DNA of 64,000 nucleotides from Vampirovibrionales bacterium (GCA_029262635.1 JAJCZA010000002.1:124001-188000); one strand, 5' to 3'. Numbered from the stretch's first letter, positions 43,493-52,990 are shown. The notes: a model not told the origin generated them from the letters alone. A program made the numbers and translations.

Positions 43493-44170
43493 ATGGCCGA
43501 TGAAAAGAAAGAAACTCAAAAAAAGCCGAAAGCGTCAGCTAAAAAAGAAGTAAAGGCGGAAAAAGTGGAAAAAGCGGAAACGCCTGCGACAAAAGAAACA
43601 AAACCAAAAGCAAGCAAAACTGAAAAAGTCGAAAAAGTCGAAAAAGTGGCAAAACAGGCAAAACAGGACGCTATCTCAGAAGAATCCACCGGATTGACCT
43701 TGGGTACGATTGCTCCGGCTAAAGGAGCACACCGTGGTAAAATGCGGGTGGGCCGTGGCCGGGCAACCGGCTGTGGAAAAACCTGTAATCGAGGTCATAA
43801 CGGAGAAGGGCAACGCTCCGGTCGTTCTCGCAAGCGAGGGTTTGAAGGTGGTCAGATGCCTGGCTATCGAAAGATCCCCAAGGTTGACGGATTCAAACTG
43901 GTTAATCCACGCAAATGGCTGGAACTCAACATTTGTGATCTGGATCGTGTTTTATTGAAAGATGAATCCGAGCTGACTTATGCCATGTTGAAAGAGCGCG
44001 GGTTCCTGCGTAACGGCATGGATGGCTTGCGTATTCTGGGCAAAGGTGATTGTGGCCGAAAGGTAACTATTCATGCCCATTATGCCACCGCAGGCGCTCA
44101 GAAGAAAATTGAAGCCGCTGGCGGCTCGGTGGTCATTGTGCCGCCAGCTACAAAAGCTGTGGCCCAATAA
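43493..44170 (+). CDS. rplO: 50S ribosomal protein L15 with Lys-rich N-terminal extension
   Basis: 225 residues, against about 145-150 for ordinary L15. The normal start (LTLGTIAPAKGAHRGKMRVGRG) appears after about 66 residues of Lys, Glu, Ala and Thr, including EKVEK repeats at 45-52. The rest is typical: GCGKTCNRGHNGEGQRSG, FEGGQMPGYRKIPK and HAHYATAGAQKKIEAAGG. L15 joins domains of 23S rRNA late in assembly. The extension is probably disordered, positively charged and surface-exposed; histone-tail-like, by composition only. Confidence 0.96.
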   Translation: MADEKKETQKKPKASAKKEVKAEKVEKAETPATKETKPKASKTEKVEKVEKVAKQAKQDAISEESTGLTLGTIAPAKGAHRGKMRVGRGRATGCGKTCNRGHNGEGQRSGRSRKRGFEGGQMPGYRKIPKVDGFKLVNPRKWLELNICDLDRVLLKDESELTYAMLKERGFLRNGMDGLRILGKGDCGRKVTIHAHYATAGAQKKIEAAGGSVVIVPPATKAVAQ

Positions 44171-44217
44171 GTAAGCGTCAATAGTTTAACCAATCGTTTT
44201 GATAAAGGCTTAATCTG

Positions 44218-45558
44218 GTGAGTAGACCGACACAACACAATTCAAAATCCAACGTGCCTAGCCTTCATGAGCTGAAAGGTATTTTTCAGGCGTCGGGTCT
44301 GAAAAATAAAATTTTGTTCACGATCATTGCGATTTTAATTTATCGCCTGGGAGTCCAAATCCCGATTTGGGGTGTGGTCCCAGGCGCCCTTGAAAAATAT
44401 TTAGGTGGCTTGGGCGGTTTACTCAACATGTTTTCGGGTGGTGCGCTGGGCAGTTTGTCCGTTCTCGCCTTGGGAATTGGCCCTTATATTACGTCATCCA
44501 TTATTATGCAGTTGATGACCGTGGTGATTCCTCGCCTGGAAGAAATGCAAAAAGAGGAAGGTGAGCAGGGACGTAAAAAACTGTCTCAAATTACTCGCTA
44601 TGGCACTGTTATCTTGGCCGTTTTACAAGGGTCGCTGATTATCCGCCTGATTGCGGGGAGTTCGGCAAATTTACTGCCAGGTGTGGATCCGACCATGTTC
44701 TGGATTGCCGGTATTGTTTCGCTCACGGCAGGTGCCGTATTTGCCCTGTGGCTGGCGGAGATTATTACGGAAAAAGGGATTGGCAACGGGGGTTCGTTGC
44801 TTATTTTTATTGGAATTCTGGCCTCGGTGCCAACTTACGTGGAAAAAACACGTGTCATGGTGGCCGGAGATAACAGCAAAATTTTTCTCCTGCTGATTTT
44901 ACTTGCCATATTTCTTGCCCTGATTGCCCTGATTATTATTTTACAGGAAGCGGCTCGCAACGTGTTTGTGGTGAATGCGAAACGACAAATTGGGAATAAA
45001 GTGTATGGCGGACAAAACACCCATATCCCCTTTAAAATTAATCCGGCGGGTGTGATGCCGATTATTTTTGCTTTTGCGGTCATGGCCTTTCCCGCGACTG
45101 TTTTTCAGATGTCGACCCCCTTGCCTGATACGTGGTTGTATGACGTAAAAAATATTTACGATCAGTACTTTGGATTTTCCGGCTCCTTATATGGGGTGGT
45201 CATGTTTGTGATGGTGATCTTCTTCAGTTTTTTCTACGCCTCGATTATCCCCAGCATGCAGCCGAAAGAAATCGCTGAGAATTTGAAGAAGTATGGTGCT
45301 TCGATTCCTGGGATTAAGCCCGGTAAGCCAACGGCTGAGAAACTGGAAGAAATTCTAACCCGGATCATTTGGATTGGTGCGTTTGCCTTGGCAGGGATTA
45401 CACTAGCGGCCAGTTCAGCGCCGATATTGTTAAAAATACCTACACTGGCAGGGCTTGGCGCAACGTCGCTGATTATTTTGGTTGGTGTGGCGCTAGATAC
45501 GGTGAATCAAATTCGAGTTCACCTCTTGTCTCGGCAGTATCAAGGCTTTATGAAATAG
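44218..45558 (+). CDS. secY: preprotein translocase subunit SecY
   Basis: 446 residues from a GTG at 44218, ten TM helices. Motifs: YRLGVQIPIWGV, SSIIMQLMTVVIPRLEEMQKEEGEQG-type (here ITSSIIMQLMTVV and QKEEGEQGRKK), LLEIITEKGIGNGGSLLIF-like WLAEIITEKGIGNGGSL, ARQIGNK-like KRQIGNKVYGGQ and PKEIAENLKKYGASIPGIKPGKPT. It forms the secretion channel with SecE, whose gene is at 33403. Order rplO-secY-adk-map is the classic spc end. Confidence 0.97.
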   Translation: MSRPTQHNSKSNVPSLHELKGIFQASGLKNKILFTIIAILIYRLGVQIPIWGVVPGALEKYLGGLGGLLNMFSGGALGSLSVLALGIGPYITSSIIMQLMTVVIPRLEEMQKEEGEQGRKKLSQITRYGTVILAVLQGSLIIRLIAGSSANLLPGVDPTMFWIAGIVSLTAGAVFALWLAEIITEKGIGNGGSLLIFIGILASVPTYVEKTRVMVAGDNSKIFLLLILLAIFLALIALIIILQEAARNVFVVNAKRQIGNKVYGGQNTHIPFKINPAGVMPIIFAFAVMAFPATVFQMSTPLPDTWLYDVKNIYDQYFGFSGSLYGVVMFVMVIFFSFFYASIIPSMQPKEIAENLKKYGASIPGIKPGKPTAEKLEEILTRIIWIGAFALAGITLAASSAPILLKIPTLAGLGATSLIILVGVALDTVNQIRVHLLSRQYQGFMK

Positions 45559-45672
45559 TCTTCGCTTACCTTCTCCGTTTTTAAACTACAATGATTAGAG
45601 ACTTGGGTGAATGGAGCCAACATGTTTCATTCATCTTTTGAAAGAGCTAGCGAAGGAAGAAGGAGTTAAATT

Positions 45673-46419
45673 ATGAAAGAAAACCAAGCCCTTCAAGGAA
45701 AAAAGCTATTCCCTTTTATAGCCCCTCCCAGTGGTGGAAAGGGGACACAGACGGCCGCCTTGTTGAAAACGTTTCCTGAACAATTGGGTAAATTCGACAT
45801 GGGAGCCACGTTTCGAACCGCCATAAAAGACCCGGAAAACCCTCTGGGGCAAAAAATTCGGGATGCAATGCAAGCGGGCCAACTGGTGGATATTTCCATT
45901 GTGATGCAATTGTTTGAAAAAGGCTTAAAAGACGAGGCGAAAGCGCACCCGAATTTAACGGCCTTTATTCTGGATGGGTTTCCTCGCAATGTGGAACAGC
46001 TCGATAACCTGCTAGCATTGTGCGCGAAAGAAGGTGCCTCGGTCGCGCAAGCCTTTTATTTGGATGTGCCTGAGCAGGTGATTATTGACCGCTCAGCGGG
46101 CCGTGCGTTTTGTCACCATTGTAACGAACCGTTTAACTTGCGAATTCAAGGCATGGATATTCACGAATGCGTCGAGACAAAGCGAACCATCACCCCTTCG
46201 GATACGGCGGATTATTATCAGCGGGAAGACGATGCCGAAGCAACGGTACGCAAGCGGCTTCAGTCGTTTAGCGATGAAACCCAACCCATGATCGCTCGTT
46301 TCCGGGAAAAAGGACTCCTCAATGATGTGAACGGGAATCGGGCACCGGAAGCGGTTACAGCGGAATTATTGAAGCAGATGGAAGGTTATCTAAAGCCCGA
46401 AAAAGCGACGGCAGGCTAA
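45673..46419 (+). CDS. adk: adenylate kinase family protein with divergent nucleotide-binding site
   Basis: 248 residues, longer than usual (about 215). Several Adk features are intact: LDGFPRNVEQ near 101-110, a LID with C148/C151 and C167, and REDDAEATVRKRL. Others differ. The P-loop, GxPGxGKGTQ in the family, reads APPSGGKGTQ (17-26), and the AMP-site STGDxxR reads FDMGATFR (42-49). It should be a nucleoside monophosphate kinase by location between secY and map, but phosphoryl donor or acceptor may have changed. ATG start at 45673. Confidence 0.85.
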   Translation: MKENQALQGKKLFPFIAPPSGGKGTQTAALLKTFPEQLGKFDMGATFRTAIKDPENPLGQKIRDAMQAGQLVDISIVMQLFEKGLKDEAKAHPNLTAFILDGFPRNVEQLDNLLALCAKEGASVAQAFYLDVPEQVIIDRSAGRAFCHHCNEPFNLRIQGMDIHECVETKRTITPSDTADYYQREDDAEATVRKRLQSFSDETQPMIARFREKGLLNDVNGNRAPEAVTAELLKQMEGYLKPEKATAG

Positions 46420-46484
46420 TAAGGGATTAAATAAAAGAATCAATAAGTGTAGTGTAAAAAGAATAGGCAGGTTTTAACAGGATT

Positions 46485-47252
46485 ATGGCAGGGATTGTGG
46501 ATCGCAAGTCTCGAGAAGAGATAAAAATGATGCGACGGGCGGGGCAAATTGTCGCCGAGGTGCATGCGTTGGTTCGGGAGAACTTGCGTTCGGGAATTTC
46601 AACATTCGAGCTGGATGAGTTGGCCGAGGCCCATATCCGAAAATCCGGTGCTTTGCCGACGTTTAAGGGTTACCATGGGTTTCCCGCGACCCTGTGTACG
46701 TCGATTAATGCCGAGGTAGTTCATGGAATTCCCAGCAAAGAAGCCATTCTGAACGAAGGTGATATTGTCAGCATTGATGTGGGCGCAACCTATCGAGGCT
46801 TAATTGCGGATGCGGCCTTTACTGCCGGAGTCGGTGAAATTACCGAGGATTTGAAAAACTTACTCATCGCGACGGAAGAAAGCTTGTTTGCGGCTATTGA
46901 GCAGATGCGCGAAGGGCGCTATTTGGAGGATGTTTCGGGCGCTGTTGAAGACGTTAACAAAAAATATAAGTATGGACTGGTGCGCAATTATGGTGGCCAT
47001 GCGGTGGGACGAAAACTTCACGAAGAACCTTTTGTTCATAATTTTAGAACAGGAAATCAGGGTCCTATGCTTAAAGTGGGTTCGTGTCTGGCGATTGAAC
47101 CCATGTTTAATCTGGGAGGTGATGACGTTTACACGGCCAAAGACGAATGGACGGTTTTGACAACTGACCACTTGCCATCAGCGCATTTTGAGCATACAGT
47201 GGTGGTGACTGAATCGGACCCGGAAGTTTTAACTCGCTTAAAAAGCGACTAG
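46485..47252 (+). CDS. map: methionine aminopeptidase type I
   Basis: 255 residues. Metal ligands are visible in the usual order: [20 protein letters not shown] (two Asp), [14 protein letters not shown] (His), LAIEPMF (Glu) and HTVVVTE (Glu). It removes the initiator Met from new proteins when residue 2 is small. It is followed 44 bases on by infA. Nothing suggests a second domain or SH3 extension. Confidence 0.96.
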   Translation: MAGIVDRKSREEIKMMRRAGQIVAEVHALVRENLRSGISTFELDELAEAHIRKSGALPTFKGYHGFPATLCTSINAEVVHGIPSKEAILNEGDIVSIDVGATYRGLIADAAFTAGVGEITEDLKNLLIATEESLFAAIEQMREGRYLEDVSGAVEDVNKKYKYGLVRNYGGHAVGRKLHEEPFVHNFRTGNQGPMLKVGSCLAIEPMFNLGGDDVYTAKDEWTVLTTDHLPSAHFEHTVVVTESDPEVLTRLKSD

Positions 47253-47295
47253 AGCTGTTATAGTAGTCGAGAACAGGGAAGCCAGGAATACACGA

Positions 47296-47511
47296 ATGTC
47301 AAAAGATGTAATTGAAATGGAAGGCGTGATCAATGAGTCATTGCCCAATGCGACCTTTATGGTGAAATTGGAAAATGGTCTAGTTGTTTTGGCGCATATT
47401 TCTGGTAAGATACGTAAGCATTTTATCCGTATTCTTCCTGGGGATAAGGTCAAGGTTGAGCTTTCGCCTTACGACTTGACTCGGGGACGAATTACGTATC
47501 GCTTAAAGTAA
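47296..47511 (+). CDS. infA: translation initiation factor IF-1
   Basis: 71 residues: [28 protein letters not shown] as its OB-fold start, here with [18 protein letters not shown], and [31 protein letters not shown] with [19 protein letters not shown]. It occupies the 30S A site during initiation. Length and order (map-infA-rpmJ) are standard. Confidence 0.96.
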   Translation: MSKDVIEMEGVINESLPNATFMVKLENGLVVLAHISGKIRKHFIRILPGDKVKVELSPYDLTRGRITYRLK

Positions 47512-47555
47512 ACTGGTTTATTTATTAACACCCCCAATAATAAAGGATGGTTATC

Positions 47556-47669
47556 ATGAAGGTTAGAACCTCCGTCAAAAAAATGTGTGACAAGTGTAAG
47601 GTAATTCGACGACGAGGCCGTGTTGCGGTCATTTGCGAAAACCCAAAGCATAAACAGCGCCAAGGCTAG
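47556..47669 (+). CDS. rpmJ: 50S ribosomal protein L36
   Basis: 37 residues: [20 protein letters not shown], then [15 protein letters not shown]. The zinc-type L36 ligands Cys11, Cys14, Cys27 and His32 are all present, so this is the C+ form. AAAGGA precedes the ATG by about eight bases. It is the last gene before a terminator and a long leader. Confidence 0.93.
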   Translation: MKVRTSVKKMCDKCKVIRRRGRVAVICENPKHKQRQG

Positions 47670-47701
47670 CCTATTATTGGTCAAGGGCCTCTGCTCTGTT
47701 T

Positions 47702-47736
47702 AAAGTCGGCTTGATTTGATTGAGCCGACTTTATTA
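47702..47736 (+). terminator. terminator after rpmJ
   Basis: A 10-bp perfect stem, AAAGTCGGCT with AGCCGACTTT, and an 11-base loop. The T-run after it is broken (ATTATT). It separates infA-rpmJ from the rpsM-led group, which are usually transcribed together. Confidence 0.65.
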
Positions 47737-47739
47737 TTG

Positions 47740-48176
47740 GCTTACTTTTAAAAATTTTTTCACGTCTTGCTTCTTAACGAATCAATGGCGGTGGAGAGGA
47801 GGGTTAAAGGAGAGCTTTTTTAGCTGAGGTAAAACAGGTTAATTCGGGGTTGGGGTTCTGTCTTTATCGTGTTCTCGATTTTAAAGGGTTGCTATGGTCC
47901 GTTTGACCGTAAATCTGGGTGGTCTGAGAGAGGTTTAACCGTTATTCCAGTAAAAAAGCAGGACAAGGGCTTGTTTTATGTGGGTGTTTTGGAGACACTT
48001 CGAGTTCATTCTTTTCGTTCAAGAACCCCGGTTATTACAAAAGTTCATTCTCTTACGATGTTTTCAATGGTTCTGCTTGATTCTTGATCGTTTTTACATT
48101 ACTTTATTCTCCCTAATCCCTATACGTCTGTAGAATATATTGCAGACTTTCTAGTTAAACAGGAGTTCTTTATTCA
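47740..48176 (+). promoter_or_regulatory. long non-coding leader before rpsM
   Basis: About 435 bases with no convincing gene; a GTG frame at 47869 (72 codons) lacks a ribosome-binding site and any family resemblance. An imperfect 8-bp hairpin, GTCTGTAG...TTGCAGAC, lies at about 48128-48149, roughly 28 bases before the rpsM ATG. It may be a promoter-proximal operator or the RNA target for autoregulation by S4, which represses this operon in several bacteria. Confidence 0.4.
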
Positions 48177-48545
48177 ATGGCAAGACTAGTTGGTGTCGAC
48201 CTTCCCAGACGAAAGAAAATTCGTTTTGCGTTGACCTATATTTATGGTGTCGGTCCGACCCTCAGTAAGAAAATTTTAGAAAAAGCCAAGGTGGATCCAG
48301 ACTGTCTGGTTGAGAATTTGGCCGAAAGCGAAGTCATTGGACTGAAAGAAGCCATTGAAGAAAACTGCCAGGTGGAAGGTGATTTGCGCCGGATGACCAG
48401 TCTGAACATTAAGCGGTTGTCTGAAATTGGGTCCTTTCGTGGGACTCGTCACCGAAAAGGGTTGCCCGCTCGTGGACAACGAACAAAGACCAATGCGAGA
48501 ACTCGTCGTGGCCGACGTTCTGCCCCGATGAAGAAAAAGGCTTAG
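48177..48545 (+). CDS. rpsM: 30S ribosomal protein S13
   Basis: 122 residues: [25 protein letters not shown] (in part), [21 protein letters not shown] and [22 protein letters not shown], written as [20 protein letters not shown]13 lies in the 30S head and contacts the P-site tRNA. First gene of the alpha-type group rpsM-rpsK-rpsD-rpoA-rplQ. AGGAG precedes the ATG. Confidence 0.97.
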   Translation: MARLVGVDLPRRKKIRFALTYIYGVGPTLSKKILEKAKVDPDCLVENLAESEVIGLKEAIEENCQVEGDLRRMTSLNIKRLSEIGSFRGTRHRKGLPARGQRTKTNARTRRGRRSAPMKKKA

Positions 48546-48607
48546 AAAACAGCGATAAAGCGATAATTAGATTTAAATATGACTGTAGCAACGATTTAGG
48601 TTAGATC

Positions 48608-49000
48608 ATGGCGAAAGCAAAACAACCCACCCGAAAAAGAAAAGAAAAGAAAAACGTCCTTCAGGGCGTGGTTCATATTCAATCGACCTTTAACAATACC
48701 ATTGTGACCTCCACGGATCCGCAAGGAAATACCATTGCATGGTCGAGTGCCGGGTCTTCAAATTTTAAAGGGGCACGAAAAGGAACCCCTTTTGCCGCTC
48801 AACTTGCCGCTGAGACGGTGGCGAAGAAGTCGATTGATCAAGGCATGCGCTCTGTTGAGGTTTATGTTAGTGGCCCTGGTGCCGGACGTGAAACCGCGAT
48901 CCGAGCGCTTCAAGTCGCTGGCTTGGCCATTACCCTGATTAAAGATGTAACCCCGATTCCACACAACGGATGCCGACCACCTAAGCGTCGTCGGGTCTAG
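48608..49000 (+). CDS. rpsK: 30S ribosomal protein S11
   Basis: 130 residues with [31 protein letters not shown] (pieces [14 protein letters not shown] and [20 protein letters not shown]) and the end [18 protein letters not shown]11 forms part of the platform near the Shine-Dalgarno helix. Standard length and place after rpsM. Confidence 0.97.
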   Translation: MAKAKQPTRKRKEKKNVLQGVVHIQSTFNNTIVTSTDPQGNTIAWSSAGSSNFKGARKGTPFAAQLAAETVAKKSIDQGMRSVEVYVSGPGAGRETAIRALQVAGLAITLIKDVTPIPHNGCRPPKRRRV

Positions 49001-49050
49001 TTCTTTGTTTTCGGACGTTACCAGATTCTAAAAGAAAAGGAGTTTCAGCA

Positions 49051-49650
49051 TTGGCTCGTTACACGAAATCAGTTACAAAACTGGCAAGAAATTCAGGCGG
49101 AACCTTAGATGGGTTTCCAAAAACCGAAAATTTGAAGCGTGAATACGGTTCTGGCCAACATGGTCAAGCCCGTAAGAAGTTGTCTGAATATGCCATTCAG
49201 TTACGAGAAAAGCAAAAGGTCAAGCGGACTTATGGTATTCAGGAGAAACAATTCCGTCGTTACTATAAAGATGCTGTTCGAAGAACTGGTGTAACCGGTA
49301 CGACCTTATTACAACGGCTGGAATCCCGACTAGATAACATTGTTTACCGGACAGGGCTTGCTTATTCACGGCCCCAAAGTCGTCAGTTAGTGACCCATGG
49401 ACATATCTTGGTCAATGGGCAGCGGGTCAATGTACCGTCCTATATTTTAAAGCCCGGTGATGAAATTACCATCCGGGAGCGAAGCAAAAAGTTGCTGACT
49501 GAACTGCAGGAAGGGCGCTCTCCGGTTGTTCCTGAGTGGCTTTCGGTTGATTCAAAAGCTTTAACCGCTCGATTTGCGGCCATTCCTGAACGTCAGGATC
49601 TGGATCAAAGTATTAATGAACAGCTTATTATTGAATTTTATTCAAGATAA
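49051..49650 (+). CDS. rpsD: 30S ribosomal protein S4
   Basis: 199 residues from a TTG at 49051, nine bases after AAAAGGAG. ARYTKSVTKLARNSGGTLDGF starts it; LSEYAIQLREKQKVKRTYGI and an S4 RNA-binding domain (RLDNIVYRTGLAYSRPQSRQLVTHGHI, in part) follow. S4 begins 30S assembly and often controls this operon. It lacks the N-terminal cysteine zinc site of the C+ S4 type. Confidence 0.97.
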   Translation: MARYTKSVTKLARNSGGTLDGFPKTENLKREYGSGQHGQARKKLSEYAIQLREKQKVKRTYGIQEKQFRRYYKDAVRRTGVTGTTLLQRLESRLDNIVYRTGLAYSRPQSRQLVTHGHILVNGQRVNVPSYILKPGDEITIRERSKKLLTELQEGRSPVVPEWLSVDSKALTARFAAIPERQDLDQSINEQLIIEFYSR

Positions 49651-49726
49651 GATTGGCTTCATCCTTTTTTTATCCCTCATTAAATTTTAAACGTTTTATC
49701 GCTATAAGTTTGGAGACCTCTACCAC

Positions 49727-50725
49727 ATGGAGCATCAACTGAATATCAAATGTGTGAATACAACCACCGATTCAGATGGATCGATTTATGGGAAATTCGT
49801 GATTGAGCCACTGGAAAATGGCTTTGGTACGACCTTGGGTAATTCCTTGCGACGGGTATTGCTTTCGAGTTTGCCGGGTGTCGCGGTGACCTCGGTTCGA
49901 ATTGAAGGTGTGAATCATGAATTTACAACGATTCCAGGGGTGGTTGAAGATGTACTGGACGTCATGCTCAATTTAAAAGGGGCGGTTCTCAAGTGTGATG
50001 ACTCAACCTTGATTAGCGACGAGCCACAGTACATGAGACTCGACATGGATAAGCCGGGTATTGTAACGGCGGGTGATATTGAAGTGCCGGCAGGGGTCAT
50101 GGTCGTTAACCCGGATTGGAAAATAGGCACCATAACCGAAGGTGGCAGTCTCCATGCGGACTTAACTTGCGAGGCCGGATATGGTTATGTCCCGGCGGAG
50201 CAAAACGAAAGCAATAAAAACAAGGCTGTTGATACGCTTATGATCGATGCGGCTTTTATGCCGATTCGTCGAGTTGCTTATACGGTTGAGGAAACTCGGG
50301 TGGGCCAGCGTACCGATTATGACAAATTAGTCCTTGAAATCTGGTCTAATGGTAGTTTAGATGTTAGTTCCGCATTAAGTCAGGCGGCGAATATCTTGAT
50401 TGAGCACCTTCTGCCTGTGGCATCCCTCTCGGGTATCCCGACTTTGGTTCCTCAGTTGCCTAAGGAAGAAGAAAAGTCACCCGAAGAAGAAATGGCCGCC
50501 AATGTGACGGTTGAAGATTTGGAGTTGTCGGTTCGTGCGTTTAACTGCCTGAAACGGGCCAATATTAACAGTATTTCCGAACTTCTTCATAAATCCGAAG
50601 CGGATTTGCTGTCCATTAAGAATTTTGGTAAGAAATCTTCGGATGAAGTGATTGAGCGTTTGAAAGCCTTTGGCCTGAATCTGAAACCCAATCCGGAAGA
50701 CGTCGACATTGAGGCGCTCATTTAG
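49727..50725 (+). CDS. rpoA: DNA-directed RNA polymerase alpha subunit
   Basis: 332 residues. The N-terminal domain carries KFVIEPLENGFGTTLGNSLRRVLLSSLPG (LENGFGTTLGNSLRRVLL) for dimer formation; the C-terminal domain (about 250-320) has VEDLELSVRAFNCLKRANI and NFGKKSSDEVIERL, which binds UP elements and activators. The linker is acidic (KEEEKSPEEE). Place between rpsD and rplQ is standard. Confidence 0.98.
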   Translation: MEHQLNIKCVNTTTDSDGSIYGKFVIEPLENGFGTTLGNSLRRVLLSSLPGVAVTSVRIEGVNHEFTTIPGVVEDVLDVMLNLKGAVLKCDDSTLISDEPQYMRLDMDKPGIVTAGDIEVPAGVMVVNPDWKIGTITEGGSLHADLTCEAGYGYVPAEQNESNKNKAVDTLMIDAAFMPIRRVAYTVEETRVGQRTDYDKLVLEIWSNGSLDVSSALSQAANILIEHLLPVASLSGIPTLVPQLPKEEEKSPEEEMAANVTVEDLELSVRAFNCLKRANINSISELLHKSEADLLSIKNFGKKSSDEVIERLKAFGLNLKPNPEDVDIEALI

Positions 50726-50760
50726 TTATTAAAACCGTATCAATTTAGGAATGACACATT

Positions 50761-51162
50761 ATGAGACACCGTAAAAAAATACACCTTTTAGGCAAACCGG
50801 CCGATCAGCGAAAGGCGATGTTACGCAGTTTGGCGTCCAGCTTTTTCATGCATGGGCAGATTACGACCACGCTCCATCGTGCCAAGGCCTTAAAAGAAAT
50901 CACGGATAAAATTGTCACGCTGGCGAAGCGGGATGATGTCCATGCGATTCGTCAGGTGTCAAAGTTAATCTATAATCAAAAAACCGGAAACATGATTCAG
51001 GACAAAAACGGTAAGGAAATTGAAGAAACCGTTTTGCGTCGAATTTTTCGAACCGTGGCCCCTCGCTTTTCAGGCAGGAAAGGTGGTTACACGCGTTTGA
51101 TTCACTCACCTCCCCGTCGGGGCGACGCGGCAAAAATGGCCGTTATAGAATTGGTGGATTAA
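50761..51162 (+). CDS. rplQ: 50S ribosomal protein L17
   Basis: 133 residues: MRHRKKIHLLGKPADQRKAML, LASSFFMHGQITTTLHRAK and, near the end, GRKGGYTRLIHSPPRRGDAA. The family's LRNLATSLIEHGRI-like segment varies (LRSLASSFFMHGQI). L17 lies near the exit tunnel. It is followed by a hairpin without T-run and then truA. Confidence 0.96.
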   Translation: MRHRKKIHLLGKPADQRKAMLRSLASSFFMHGQITTTLHRAKALKEITDKIVTLAKRDDVHAIRQVSKLIYNQKTGNMIQDKNGKEIEETVLRRIFRTVAPRFSGRKGGYTRLIHSPPRRGDAAKMAVIELVD

Positions 51163-51183
51163 TTTTTCTTATACCCAAAGACT

Positions 51184-51207
51184 CAGAGCCCTTTCTTAAG
51201 GGCTCTG
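51184..51207 (+). terminator. perfect hairpin between rplQ and truA
   Basis: A 10-bp perfect stem, CAGAGCCCTT with AAGGGCTCTG, and a four-base loop TCTT. No T-run follows, so it is more likely an attenuating or RNA-processing site than a full terminator. Confidence 0.45.
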
Positions 51208-51235
51208 AACGTTAAAACCCGGTGCTATTAACAAT

Positions 51236-52165
51236 ATGAGTACTTCCTCTCCCTATTCGCATTTATCAGCTGAAGCTTACGAGTCCACCATGACGCGCCA
51301 CGTGTTATTGGTAGAGTATCTTGGGTCGGCTTATTGTGGAAGTCAGTACCAGTATCAAGATGGTGAAGTACGTCCGACCATTCAGCATTCGCTGGAGGTG
51401 GGGTTAAAAAAGCTGGGAATCATCAGCTCTAAGGTGAGTTTTGCGAGCCGAACTGATGCGGGTGTGCACTCTCTTGGACAACGGGCTCATTTTGATACCT
51501 TAAATGGTGCATTGGAGACGATGCCCCAACTGGCAACAGCTTTAAACTCGGTTTTGCCAAAAGATATGAGTGTTCGAGGGGCCGCTTATGATGTTGGACT
51601 GAATTTTCATGTGCGCCGAGAGGCTGTTCGAAAATGGTATCGTTATACGGTCTTTAATGCCTCAACTCGTTCCGCTTTTTGTCCAGCGAATGCGCTTTGG
51701 TGGAAGCATAGTCTGAACGAAACCCGGATGAATCAAGCCGCAAAATCCCTGGTAGGAACCCGAAATTTTAAAAGTGTTAAGTGCCCGGATACATTAGTGG
51801 TTGATGATGTCTGTTGTGTGGAGTATGCTAGGGTGTTCCGTGACGGTGATCTGATTCATTTTGATATTGTTGCCACACGTTTTTTATATAAAATGGTTAG
51901 AAACCTGATGGGTCTATTGTTTGCCGTTGGCCGAGACAAGAACCCCATTCCACCCGAGATGGTTCTCGAACTTTTGGAAAAGCAGGATCAATCTCAAGCC
52001 AGTCAGTGCGGGGCAACCGCCAAAGCTGATGGATTAACCTTGATGGCAACCGGCTATCCAGATACAATAAGTTTCTTTAAAGACGATACACAGGTTCAGA
52101 CGATGAACCAATTAGTAACAATGGAGTTACCCGATAATGAAAACCTTTTCTGCAAAGCCTCTTGA
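51236..52165 (+). CDS. truA: tRNA pseudouridine(38-40) synthase TruA
   Basis: 309 residues, ATG at 51236; an in-frame ATG at 51290 ([12 protein letters not shown]) is nearer the usual start, and neither has a strong ribosome-binding site. [14 protein letters not shown], the catalytic [12 protein letters not shown] with Asp74, YRYTVFNA and [11 protein letters not shown] are all seen. It isomerises uridines at 38-40 of many tRNAs. Its end overlaps rplM by 29 bases, a usual order truA-rplM-rpsI. Confidence 0.95.
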   Translation: MSTSSPYSHLSAEAYESTMTRHVLLVEYLGSAYCGSQYQYQDGEVRPTIQHSLEVGLKKLGIISSKVSFASRTDAGVHSLGQRAHFDTLNGALETMPQLATALNSVLPKDMSVRGAAYDVGLNFHVRREAVRKWYRYTVFNASTRSAFCPANALWWKHSLNETRMNQAAKSLVGTRNFKSVKCPDTLVVDDVCCVEYARVFRDGDLIHFDIVATRFLYKMVRNLMGLLFAVGRDKNPIPPEMVLELLEKQDQSQASQCGATAKADGLTLMATGYPDTISFFKDDTQVQTMNQLVTMELPDNENLFCKAS

Positions 52166-52580
52166 ACTTGAGCGCAAATGGTGGCTGATTGATGCCGAGG
52201 GACAAACCTTGGGTCGTTTGGCTACGCTGACGGCTAACCTGCTTCGAGGCAAGCACAAACCACAATATACGCCCCATATTGATACCGGAGATTTTGTTGT
52301 GGTCATTAACGCGGATAAAATTAAAGTCACCGGCAAAAAGATGGATCAAAAGCTCTACCGGCACCATACAGGTTATATTGGTGGGCTTAAAACGGTTGCG
52401 TTAAAAGATTTGCTGGCCAAGCACCCGACCCGTCCCGTTGAAAAAGCGGTTTGGGGCATGTTGCCACACAACACGCTGGGGCGTCAGCAATTACTGAAGT
52501 TAAAAGTTTACGCTGGCGCGGAACACCCGCATCAGGCACAAAAAGTGGAAGCTTATACGGATCTGGAGGTTGCTCAATAA
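52137..52580 (+). CDS. rplM: 50S ribosomal protein L13
   Basis: 147 residues: [49 protein letters not shown] in order, with [18 protein letters not shown] as the core, then [21 protein letters not shown]13 is an early assembly protein of the 50S. Its ATG is inside the end of truA and its TAA shares a base with the ATG of rpsI, so the three are coupled. Confidence 0.97.
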   Translation: MKTFSAKPLELERKWWLIDAEGQTLGRLATLTANLLRGKHKPQYTPHIDTGDFVVVINADKIKVTGKKMDQKLYRHHTGYIGGLKTVALKDLLAKHPTRPVEKAVWGMLPHNTLGRQQLLKLKVYAGAEHPHQAQKVEAYTDLEVAQ

Positions 52581-52990
52581 TGGCGAAAACAACATACCCA
52601 CAAAACGGTGTCCGAGGTACGGGGCGACGAAAAGAAGCCATTGCCCGGGTTCGTGTGAAGCCCGGTACAGGTAAGATTCTGATTAATGGCCGATTAATGA
52701 CTGACTATCTGGATAACCGTAAAGCGCTTGAGATTCCTATCCTTCAGCCGCTGGTTGCGGCAGGTGTTGAAGAGCAATACGATGTGATTTGTCGGGTCAA
52801 CGGTGGTGGTAAAGCGGGTCAGGCCGATGCCATCAAAATGGGACTGGCTCGTGCGTTATCCGAAACCAATGCCGAATACGAAAAAATTATGCGTGAAGAA
52901 GGGTTTATGACGCGAGACGCTCGTGTGAAAGAACGAAAGAAATACGGCTTGAAAAAAGCCCGAAAAGCTTACCAGTTCTCCAAACGATAA
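52580..52990 (+). CDS. rpsI: 30S ribosomal protein S9
   Basis: 136 residues from the ATG at 52580 (TAATG overlap with rplM); a longer open frame from 52451 is not S9. GTGRRKEAIARVRVKPGTG, VNGGGKAGQADAIKMGLARAL and the conserved end RDARVKERKKYGLKKARKAY (then QFSKR) are intact. The C-terminal tail reaches the P-site tRNA. It ends the ribosomal cluster at a terminator. Confidence 0.97.
   Translation: MAKTTYPQNGVRGTGRRKEAIARVRVKPGTGKILINGRLMTDYLDNRKALEIPILQPLVAAGVEEQYDVICRVNGGGKAGQADAIKMGLARALSETNAEYEKIMREEGFMTRDARVKERKKYGLKKARKAYQFSKR

Noticed and set aside
47869-48087. A 72-codon frame in the gap before rpsM
   Set aside because: GTG start without a ribosome-binding site, no family resemblance, and irregular composition for this genome; more likely part of a leader.
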